NCBI GenBank assembly: GCA_008360975.2 | Contig: CM039211.1 | Coordinates: 66,678,565 to 66,742,564 of the forward strand | Origin: Lichenostomus cassidix | Lineage: Eukaryota > Chordata > Aves > Passeriformes > Meliphagidae | DNA length: 64,000 nt | Direction: 5' to 3' | Part shown: positions 11,281 through 20,020 of the stretch, one piece after another | Layout: every line of letters begins with the position of its first letter | Numbering within the stretch: the stretch's first letter is position 1 | Made by a program: the position numbers and the translations under genes | The notes under the pieces: generated by a model | What the model was told of the DNA's origin: nothing | The model's input: the letters and a program-made list of their open reading frames with translations, nothing else | Database searches by the model: none

Positions 11281-12593
11281 ATGATTAGAAACATCAAGAG
11301 GGTGAGCAACAGCTTTGGAGGCTTATTCTGAAGAAAGCAGGGTTAGGCAGAGAATTTTTCAACCCATTAAAAATTAATTGCCAGGAAACTCTCTGGTGGG
11401 GTTTATAAATAACAAGCCTTTGAGATCCCCCAAACAAGGCTAACATTTCTGAGACACTGAGGATCTGGTGGGTGCAAGAAGGAAGCCACTCTTCTGCTTT
11501 CTGCCAGAAAGCTTCCAAAAAGGGGGTGAGATAAAAATGACCTTGCTTGCACCAGGTTCCCCAGAACTAAAGGCCCCCCGAAGCTGATGTCCATGCGGTG
11601 ATGAGTAAGAGAGGATATTCAGCAATGGATTAAGGGAATCTGGGTGACATAGGGAAGGATGCTGCCAGACCCTCTGGAAAGGGTCACTGTGATTTTGAGT
11701 CACACCGCAAGCAATGAGTTGCAATGATTTTTCCAGCCATTTTTGAGAGGAGACAAGGGGTGATACAAGCCCTGCAACGAGACCTCGGTCACAGGATAGC
11801 CCTCAAGTCTCCATGAAGGCAGTGGGGGAGACAAGACACCCCCAGCAGAGAGGCCTCAGAGCATCCCAACCCCATGCAGGACCATGTGAAGCCAAGATCC
11901 CCGCGCTGTGAAGAGCTTTCAGACACCCAGACTGCATGCAGGGACATCCCTGTGCACACACACCTCTGCATTCATACAGGACTGTGCATGTGTGTGCAAG
12001 GGGCACACAGGGCTACCCACAAATCCATTTCCAGGCATGCCCGTGCCAGCTGAAGGTCCTGGGTCTGTCCAGAGATCCAGCAGGGTGGGCAGCAGGCAGC
12101 AATGGGGGCAGGTGGGGTGGGGGGAGGCTGTGGGGCCAGCAGGAAGGGGTGACACTTAAGCTAGTGGCAGGGGAAACGTGAGACAGGGTTGGTCTGGAAA
12201 TAATGCAGCTCCTGCCAAATTTACAGCCCTCCTGGGGAGGGCTGTGAGAGCAGGGGAAGGAAAGGCAGCGGCAGGCCCAGGGGATATCGCCAGGACCTGG
12301 CTTTTTGAAGACATGTGCTCCCGTGTTACAAGTGTCAAGAGGGCACCGCATGAGCCTCTTTAATGAGCCCAGGGAGCAGGGGCAGGGGGAGGGGAGCTCT
12401 CCCACCTCTCCGGGAAGCACTGGAGGGAAATGCAGAGCCAGGGCTGCCGAGGTGAAGGTGCACAGCAAGGGGCTCAGCGTACAGAGCCATGCAGCACAGC
12501 TGGAGAGGTGGCAGCAGGGCCCCAGGGCTCTCCATCCCTCCCAGCTGCCCCATACCACTGAGAACAGCCACCACACAGCCCTCTCTTGAAAAA
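11281..12593. other. Single-copy G-rich sequence with two G-quadruplex motifs
   Basis: No gene seen. Two G-quadruplex patterns lie on the + strand: 12104-12135 (runs of 5, 4, 6 and 4 G with spacers of 5, 1 and 7) and 12372-12394 (runs of 3, 4, 5 and 4 G with spacers of 4, 2 and 1). The long minus-strand frame over 12013-12654 is the complement of this G-rich stretch and partly of a CR1 stub, so it is not a gene. Confidence 0.5.
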
Positions 12594-12669
12594 TGTCTAG
12601 TGGAAGGGGTGTTGAAACCAAGTGATCTTTAAGGTCCCTTCTGATCCAAACCATCCTGTGATTCCATGA
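12594..12669 (+). repeat. CR1 LINE 3'-end stub, sense
   Basis: About 76 bp matching the last part of CR1: 'CTAGTGGAAGG' near 12597, 'GTGATCTTTAAGGTCCCTTC' at about 12622-12641, and the terminal 'TGTGATTCCATGA' ending at 12669. Severe 5' truncation is the normal outcome of CR1 insertion. Confidence 0.88.
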
Positions 12670-13379
12670 AAAAACTGGAGCCCAATAGCCCTTGGCCAGG
12701 GCTGGGGCTGTGGGAGGCAGGTGTGAAGTTCATGGGCTTGCTGCAGGAGCTATGACAAGCCATCGAGGGCACCCCAGCCAGTGTCCCAAAGGGCCATCCT
12801 CCCTGCCTTGGGCTGCTGCCTGCAAGGAGGCTGAGGGATGCCTCTTGGGGCCTGACATCTACAGCAGCCCATTCCACGACTTGGCTGCAAGACAGAGCAG
12901 GAGGGAAAGCAGGACCAAGAAAGAAGCTATGAGCTTGTCATTCAGACACAATTACCTGCCGTAATAGCAGAGGGGAGGTGGGAAAATGATCTGCCAGGGA
13001 AATTGCTTTGGGTAAAAATGATCTGTTTCTTGCTCCTGGCTTGCAGCTAGGAAACTCTTCATTTTAACCCCTTCCCAGGCTCCATCTTCCATGAGATACA
13101 CCAGCACCCACGGAATGGTCCATTGCAGTATCTAGCAGGAGGTGACAATTCAGGTGTCTCCATGAGAATGCTGTTAACCCTCTCCTGACTGGCTCTTTCT
13201 GCCTGAGTGGTTTCTACTTCTTGCCAGCAGAAGTAGAGCTGTAGTCAGAGTTGGTTCTTCAAGTCCCCTGAATTCACAGCTGGCAGAAGCCCTGCTCAGA
13301 GAGTGGGACAGCACTCTGCAGTCACCATCCACCTGCCCCTGGTCAGAAGCCCCACAAAGAGACAGCAAGCTGGGAAACT
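12670..13379. other. Single-copy sequence, no gene seen
   Basis: No repeat or exon recognised. A short patch at about 12945-13030 holds CACAATTACC and two copies of AAATGATCTG 34 bp apart; this could be a small regulatory element. Confidence 0.45.
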
Positions 13380-13680
13380 GCACGGCTCTCCATCCTCTCG
13401 GCGTGGCATGCAAGCAAGCCCCATCTGCTCCGAGCCGCGCCGTGCAACGCTCCCTTCTGCTGCGAGGAAACTCATTAAGCGTCAGCAGCGAGGGGCTAAC
13501 GACGTGCAGATGAACACTTCCATCTCTGTCCGCCAGAAGGCTGCGAGCCTGGGAAGTCAGGACGGTGGCACACTGCCTTCCCTGACGAGAGTGTTGCGCG
13601 GATTAATTAGGAAATACTTGCAATGTGCTTTGGAACTGGAAAGCGCTAAGTGTTATTAATCAGTGTCACGGTTTACATAG
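13380..13680. promoter_or_regulatory. Candidate conserved element: CpG-dense block ending in a GGATTAATTAG site
   Basis: Nineteen CpG dinucleotides lie in 13381-13600, several times the local background, yet the block is only about 220 bp, too short for a standard CpG island. It runs into GGATTAATTAG at 13600-13610, AATGTGCTTTGG near 13622 and TTATTAATCAGTG near 13655. A short CpG-preserving core flanked by homeodomain sites fits a constrained or hypomethylated enhancer. A minor promoter of a non-coding RNA is an alternative. Confidence 0.42.
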
Positions 13681-14664
13681 AAGAATTGCAGAAAATATGA
13701 GGGGGTGGTGAGTGGAAGGAATAAATCACCCAGTGGCTTTGATGGGGATAAGGAGCATGGGAATAGGTCATCCTAACCCCACACCACTGCTGCTGGCCTT
13801 GATGGGGTAAGGGAGGGCTCAAGGATTTTGTACTACCAAGGGAAGTAAGCACTCATCCACCCACCCTGCAGAGGCACCTTGGAGCCACTGGACACACTGT
13901 GCTCATTGTCCCACGCCCAGACAGGATGGTCACTGCGCCATGTGCGCACCCTTTGCTCTGGGGAGAGATGACAAATTTCTCAGCATCCTCTCTCCATCAC
14001 AGCTTGGGGCTGCTCCAAGGCAGCACCACTCAGCACAGCCCCATCCACTCACAGTATCCCCCTCCACAGCAGGGCTGGCCGTCCAGAACAGGTATTTTTG
14101 GTTTCTTCACGGACCTTAAAACCAGTGTGTGGAAAGGGGACTAAAAATTGCTGGGTGCCCTCCTCCAGACGGAAATCCCCTGCTTGGAGAGGCTCTGCTC
14201 TGTCCCACCAAACTGGGACTGGAGGAAAAGGAGACCTCTGCTCCCATCTATGGGGAGCTGGGAGAAGTACGGCTGGGAGGGAGACACCCTCCTCTTCCCC
14301 CACAGACATTCGGGATCACCAGAAGGATGTACCATGTCCTATGTCCCAGCAGGACAGCCACAGCCATACCAGGCTGAACAATAGCTCCTGTTTTGCCCAA
14401 CACCACAGTGAGACATCCACATCAAGCCCCTGGGCTTGGAGGAAACAGGAGACTGACCAGGCCAACTGGACAGGAGTTTTGGAGAATTGGGATGTGTGAA
14501 AACAGAATCAGCAAGAACATTTCAGGAGCAGAGCAAAAGGGCTGAGCAGAAGCAGACATCACCTGGCCTCTACATCTGGCCACAACTAGGAAGAGGTTTC
14601 CCTTTAGAGCAGTCTGGAGGGCTACAAAGGATCCTGCTGGTCTTATAAAACCACATGCCAGGCC
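13681..14664. other. Single-copy sequence, no gene seen
   Basis: No repeat or exon recognised. Overlapping frames on both strands at 14049-14499 share the same bases in several phases, which argues against any being coding. Confidence 0.5.
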
Positions 14665-14718
14665 ACAGCCACATGTATGAGCTGTGCAAACACAGCCACA
14701 TATATGAGCTATGCAAAC
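14665..14718. repeat. 27-bp tandem duplication (2 copies)
   Basis: Two adjacent 27-bp copies (14665-14691 and 14692-14718), each beginning ACAGCCACAT and ending TGCAAAC, differing at three positions. A local slippage or replication duplication, not a known transposon. Confidence 0.85.
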
Positions 14719-15342
14719 ACCCAGAGCTCTACGAGTCCCACTCCAAACATGACTTTACACAAGCACAGACCTCTACCTCAGCCACTTTTCACACTCCTGT
14801 GTAGAGAAGCAAAGTCAAGACTTCACACAAAGAAATCCTATCCTATTTTTCTGCCTAGGACATGTCTGGACGTGGAGACTACTCAGATGTGGATAGCAAG
14901 CCACAGCTATTTAACATGCTGTTAAAATCTGTGATTTTTCTAAAAACAATCTCTAAGAGGCTGGTCCCCGGCAGTCTGGGCTGACAGGGTGGCTGTTTAG
15001 GGCAGTTTGATGGGTCCTGCTCCCTGCCTGGCATTTGGAAATAGCCAATTCATCTCTACACTAATTTGTGTGCACAGGATTGTGACTGGCTTCCCCCAAA
15101 TGTCTGCTCAGGTAAAACTCAATGACTGGATATTTGCAGGAAGCAAACATGGGAGAGGGCACAGCCCAGACCCAGCAAATTTATTCCCCTAGGCAAGCAA
15201 ATATTACGGGGACTTTTTTTTTCACCTGTGTTTGCTCATTTCTATTTCGATGATTTAGAGCACATGAGAGGTCAAATTAGCTCCTTAGAAGAGTTCCTTC
15301 TAGGGTGAGAAGCACAGGTTATCCTTCTATCTCTTTTTATTC
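14719..15342. other. Single-copy sequence, no gene seen
   Basis: No gene or interspersed repeat recognised. The last part is AT-rich and leads into the pyrimidine microsatellite. Confidence 0.5.
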
Positions 15343-15417
15343 TCTCCTCTCCTCTCCTCTCCTCTCCTCTCCTCTCCTCTCCTCTCCTCTCCTCTCCTCT
15401 CCTCTCCTCTCCTCTCC
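15343..15417. repeat. Pentanucleotide microsatellite (CCTCT)n
   Basis: About 15 uninterrupted copies of a CCTCT unit (AGAGG on the other strand), 75 bp of pure pyrimidine on the + strand. It is flanked by further pyrimidine-rich sequence (TTTTATTCTCTC before, TTTTGCTTCC after). The minus-strand frame encoding repeated Gly-Glu-Glu-Arg-Arg residues here is only a reading of the array. Confidence 0.97.
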
Positions 15418-17191
15418 GTTTTGCTTCCTTTTCCTTCTCTGCCCTTTCTTTCCCTGAAAACCCCAAGGTTTACAGGACAAGCTCCCCAAGGCCAGCTGGC
15501 AGCTCCCCTCTGCCCCTTTCTTGTCCCCTGCCTGCCCGCATCTGTAGCTGCTGCTCACCCCACCTGCCCCCGGGGCCTCACACGAAGCCACTGAATTGAG
15601 AGTTAATTTGAATTTGAGTTGACAAACTCCAGGCATATCCCATCTGCGCAGGCAGGAAATGGCTAATGTGTTAACCTTCCAGCAGGGAGGGCAGGGCAGG
15701 GGGGAAATGCTTTACCTTTCCCTCCATTTAGTGTAGCTCTTAAAAAAAAATTAGGGTCAAATAAAATAACGCCTTGGGCTGACCTAAAGCCGATGTGGAA
15801 ATTCCCTGTGAGCATCCAGAGGTGTCTGGGAAAAGGAGGAAAGCCCTGTCTTGCTGTTTGGGATCAGGGGCTGAAGGCAAAGCCTGGGAGGGGAGGGAAG
15901 GGGAGCCCAGGCGCAGCATTCCTCCTCATCTTGTCCCAGACAACCCCGTGGGCATCTGCTCTCTCCCACCCCACTGCAGCAGGAGAAGCTGCCACTGTGT
16001 CCCCTCAGCTGCCTGGCGACTCTCCCTGCTCTGCTCCCTGCAAAGTTGGTGTGTTTTGCCCAGCCAGCCCTCCAAGGCTGCTCTCACCACCACTGCAGCA
16101 CTGCAAAATCATTCTGCCATGGGCAGCAGCAGATCCTGGGATATTTATTTTGATGGAGGTGGAGGTGTATTTAACCAGCCGTGAAGCCAGGGAGTGGTCA
16201 GGGTTGATATCCTGTCCTTTGCAAGGAGCTGGAGGTGCAAAGGAAACCCAGGGAAGCACTTCACATATCAGAACAAAGGTGCAGCTTACAGTAGGTAACT
16301 CGTCCACACCATATGGCCACCGAGGTGTCCTAAGGCTGGATTTTGTCGGCAGACACACCACGACCTTCAATTGCAGGGAAATTTACCAGGACCGGGAAGA
16401 AGGATATTTTCTGCTTCAGCAGGGGATGCTGAGGCCTGGGTGCTGCAGAGGGTTTGAGCCCCCAGACACCTTCATCGTCTCCTCAGCCTCTAACCCCCCA
16501 CAGATTTTCAATCCTGCCTCCCACTGCTTCTCTAGCATTTCTCTCGCAAAGATGGCACTTCCAGCTGATGTTGATTTTTCTATCTCTCCAACAGAGTTTT
16601 TAAGCACAAGCAAGGCAGCTGGAATAAAATTAGCATTATTTAGCATTACCTAGCACCAAAGGCACTTGACAGATGCATAAGAACAAAGATTTGGGCTGGA
16701 TGTTGGGAGAAAGCTTTCTAGTGTGTCCAACACAGAAATGAGGGAAGAGGCTGGGCTCTCCTTCCCTAGGGAGCTGCACAGCCAGAGGCAGGCTGACCAC
16801 ACCTGCAATCCCATATCCCTGCTGGCAATTCCCCTGTGGGGGATTGACCAGCCTCATCAGGAAGGCAAACGAGCAGTTCTTGGGATGTCAGGAGCTGTGG
16901 GTGGACTGTGGCTTGTATTGACAGCATTATTCCAGCATTGATTTCCTCATCCATTGCTGCACCACCCGGCAGCTCAAAAATCAGCATCAGCACTTGGATG
17001 TCACCATCTCTTTGCCAAAGTAGATTCCCACCCCCCAGCACCCTGGGGCTATTGGGCTTCTATGGGTCAGGAAGAGAAGGGTGAGGATGCAAAATATGTT
17101 GGGAAGAGGATTGGAGAAAGCAGGGAGAAGCAGGCAGAGGACTTAGGACCAGGTCTGAGGCCCAGAATCTGCCCTACCACTAGTAACTGGC
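15418..17191. other. Single-copy sequence with two G-quadruplex motifs; a 286-codon frame judged spurious
   Basis: G-quadruplex patterns lie at 15685-15704 (runs of 3, 3, 3 and 6 G) and 15886-15903 (runs of 3, 4, 3 and 4 G). The longest frame in the window, 15793-16653 on +, has a Pro/Ser/Ala/Gly-rich translation with no domain I recognise. It is overlapped by other long frames on both strands and has no clear splice or promoter context. The 3' part (about 16270-16640) has a slightly exon-like look but no identity I can give. Confidence 0.5.
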
Positions 17192-17205
17192 TACGTATAT
17201 GTATG

Positions 17206-17238
<33 letters not shown>

Positions 17239-17291
17239 GTATGTGTATGTATATGTATATGTGTATATATATGTATATGTGTATGTATATA
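17192..17291. repeat. TATATG/TGTATG microsatellite, 100 bp of strict purine-pyrimidine alternation
   Basis: Compound hexanucleotide and dinucleotide repeat of TATATG and TATGTG units. Every step from 17192 to 17291 alternates pyrimidine and purine without interruption. Such tracts are length-variable and can adopt Z-form or cruciform DNA; the sequence itself shows only the alternation. Confidence 0.95.
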
Positions 17292-17844
17292 GCATGCCTT
17301 GCTATTTCCCTTCCTGGCTGAATCTCCCGCCTGCTGAGTACAGAAACAAACCAAGCCCTTGATGCTCCCTCCCTCTGCCACTAATGCCTGTAACGAGGCT
17401 TCAGTCAGGCACAAGATTGTGGGAACTGCAGCTTGTCACCTTCCCCGTGGCCACAGGCAACGTCAGGATTTTCAGATGCTGTAACAGAGAACTGTCAAAC
17501 AATCCCATCCCCTCCGGAGATGCTCCAGTCAGCCTTGTGCTTGCACATCCCCTTCCTAGTGAATGAACACATGTCACCTCTGCATGTTTAGGAGTGGGAT
17601 AAACAACCTCTCTCCGATCCTCCCTCATTTGTGTGCTTGCTCTCCCGAGAACTTTCATAATTGCTTCTTTGGCTTTAAATACCATGCTGCTCCTTTGGCA
17701 TTTCACTGTTTAAATGTCTCCCGCTTCGAAGATGACATTGTCTGGAGGCGGATGGATTGGGGTGGTGTCTGCAGGGTGCAGTGCATGAGAGCAGTGGGTT
17801 GCTCTGCCTGCCTGACTTCTCCAGTGGTGAAGGCAAAGCCAGAC
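17292..17844. other. Single-copy sequence, no gene seen
   Basis: No interspersed repeat or exon recognised. Confidence 0.5.
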
Positions 17845-17930
17845 AGGATGATTTTTGCAGCACAGCCATAGAAAGCTGGGTTCAGGTAGGATGACTTTTG
17901 CAGTTCTGCCATAAATAGATGGGTTCAGGC
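17845..17930. repeat. 43-bp tandem duplication (2 copies)
   Basis: Copies at 17845-17887 and 17888-17930. Both begin AGGATGA, share TTTTGCAG and GCCATA, and end GGGTTCAGG, with about 80 percent identity by eye. The divergence shows the duplication is not recent. Confidence 0.85.
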
Positions 17931-18539
17931 TGAAATTTAGGATATGCTCCTTCCCCTACCCTCAGAGGAGTTCCTCCTCCCCAGTCCTGGTGGTTGCAAT
18001 TGCCTTGAATGCATCCACCTTCCCTGAAGGGGGAGTAAGGAAGGGGAAGAGGAAGTCATGCTCTGATGGTTGGAGCCATCCTGCTCTGTCACAGGCTGGA
18101 GCATCCCATTAGGACTTGGCTGAGACCTCAGCCTCCAGCATGGCCAGGTCCTAGAGGTGCTGTGGTCAGGCGAACAGCCAACCTTTCTCACCCCCTGCCC
18201 TCACAGAGAGTGCTGCATCCACCCCACAGCTCCTTGCCATGCTTCACAAACACACAGCCTCACAGCTGGGAATGGATCCAGGGTATCCCATGCTGCAGCA
18301 CACACTTTATGGCCCCAAGTGCCCAGGGAAATGTGCCAGCTCTCACCTCACAGACCCTTGGCTCTGAGAGCCCCCATTCCTGTGAACCATGGAGCCCCAA
18401 GAAGGGTGTTCTCAGGATTTTGCACTTACACAGCTTGTTTCCTATTTTGTAGGCAATGCGTGATCTGAAGAATTTTTGCAATTAGTGTAGTATTAAGTAC
18501 TGTGATCAGGAAATGTTCTTTCAGGGAAAGGGCAGGGGG
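17931..18539. other. Single-copy sequence, no gene seen
   Basis: No repeat or exon recognised. Sequence becomes AT-rich at its right end, leading into the candidate element at 18540. Confidence 0.5.
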
Positions 18540-18720
18540 GCAGCAGGAGGAACATCCTTCCTTATTATTTTTTGGAAAAGTGTAATTATTACCCCTTTGG
18601 CCTGCCTGCAAAAGGGATTAATAATGTCCAGCTTCACAGCTGTCAAAGCCCTGATTAATTGAGCTTGCTGTACTGAAATCTCATCTGTTTGTCTTGTGTC
18701 AATGTGCAAATTGAAAACAC
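18540..18720. promoter_or_regulatory. Candidate conserved element with inverted repeat and homeodomain sites
   Basis: Contains TAATTA at 18583-18588 and an imperfect inverted repeat whose arms are 18585-18598 (ATTATTACCCCTTT) and 18611-18625 (AAAGGGATTAATAAT), with a 12-bp G+C-rich spacer. Next come CACAGCTGTCAAAG (E-box CAGCTG joined to a TGTCA TALE-type core) near 18634 and CTGATTAATTGAGC near 18651. The motif density matches vertebrate enhancers; function is inferred. Confidence 0.42.
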
Positions 18721-19333
18721 AACACAATATATCTTACCAGGCATCCTGTACCTCTCAGCTTATCAGCCACCCTCCTCCCACCTCTCTGCTTCCAAACAGC
18801 CTGGAAGAGTCGAGTCACTGCTCTGCAGCCACGTTCAGCCTGAAGCTAGCCAGTGTCACTCCTGCTGTGGGCATGGTGGGGTCAAAAGACCCAGAGCATC
18901 ACCTGCTCTGCAGCCTGGTGCTTGCTCATGCAGGATGTTTCTTCTTCTCCCAGAGAAGAGTCACACAGGGGTATAAGTTTCAGAAGTGGTTTGCCGCAAC
19001 TGTTTGCTTTTTGGCAGGACTTGCCCCCACATCAGGACACTTGCCACCCTCGGGGGAGTGTGTGTGCCCACCAGTCCTCCCAGGAACAGCTGCTTGTTTC
19101 TGTACATGGCAAGGGAAAGGATGTTGCAGGATGCGAGTTCATAAACAATGCCTTGCGCAAGCCTGTGGTAGGATTAACCTAAAATAATTTTTGGGCCACA
19201 ACTCACCCATCCAAATGTAGGGTGAGACTGGCTGCACACCTGGGAGAGAAGCTGGGTCTCACTGCCCTGGTCCCATCAGCCTGCAGGCTCCAGGAAAGAG
19301 TCCCAGGATATCCCCTGAGGGCCTTGCCATAAT
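18721..19333. other. Single-copy sequence, no gene seen
   Basis: No exon recognised. Overlapping frames on the + strand (18696-19187 and 18853-19182) use different phases of the same bases and have no recognisable domain. Confidence 0.5.
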
Positions 19334-20020
19334 TCACAGAATCACAGAATTGTTTGGGTTGCAAGGGACCTCTGGAGATCCTCTACTCCAACCCCACAGC
19401 CCAGGCAGAGTCACCTGCAGCAGGTGACACAGGAACACATCCAGGTGGGGTTTGAATGTCTCCAGAGAGGAGACTCGACAACCTCCCTGGGCAGCTGTTC
19501 CAATGCTCTGCCACCCTCAACATAAAGAAGTCCTTCCTTATGTTGAAATAGAACTTCTTGTGTTTTAGATTGTGGACACTGCTCCTTGTCCTGTCTGGGC
19601 ATCACTGAAAAGAGCCTGGCACCATCCCCTGGGGACTGACTTTGAGATATTTATATGCATTAATGAGATGCCTTCTCAGTCTTTTCTCCAGACTTCTCCA
19701 GCAGGCCCAGCTCCTGCAGTCTCTCCTCAGAGGAGAGATGCTTCAGACCCCAAATCATCTTTGTGGTCTCTGCTGGACCTTCTCCAGTAGCTCCTTGTCA
19801 GCTTTCCTGTGCTGAGGAGCCCAGAAGGGGCACAGCACTGCAAATCTGGCCTCACCAGTGCTGAGTAGAGGTGCAGGATCTCCAGCCTATCAAGGTCTGG
19901 CTGAAAGGCAGCACAGCCCTCAAGTCTATCAGCAACTTCCCCAGTTTCATATCACTGGCAAACCTGCTGACAGTACATTCAACCACTTCATCCATGTTGC
20001 TGAAAAATTGGTAACTGACC
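19334..20020 (-). repeat. CR1 LINE fragment, ~690 bp, antisense
   Basis: Reverse-oriented CR1. Its 3' terminus is at the left, with TCACAGAATCACAGAATTG at 19334-19352. The reverse complement of the 3' UTR and the end of the reverse-transcriptase region follow: CAACCTCCCTGGGCAGCTGT near 19480, AAGTCCTTCCTTATGTTGAA near 19528, AGGAGCCCAGAAGGGGCACA near 19815, and ATATCACTGGCAAACCTGCT near 19950. The left end shows two copies of the CACAGAAT-type octamer typical of CR1 tails. The right boundary is approximate. Stops and indels show it is inactive. Confidence 0.93.

Noticed and set aside
12013..12654. 213-codon minus frame
   Set aside because: Complement of a G-rich stretch and a CR1 stub; Cys/Pro/Leu-rich with no domain.
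13660..13700. TGTCACGGTTTACATAG resembling an LTR start
   Set aside because: No matching LTR body, no CA terminus and no target-site duplication downstream.
15272..15636. Arg/Glu/Gly-rich minus frames
   Set aside because: Direct translation of the CCTCT microsatellite.
15793..16653. Longest open frame, 286 codons, + strand
   Set aside because: No recognisable domain, Pro/Ser/Gly-rich translation, overlapped by long frames in other phases and on the other strand, no splice or promoter context.
17067..17414. His/Ile/Thr repeat-containing frame
   Set aside because: Direct translation of the TATG/TGTA microsatellite.
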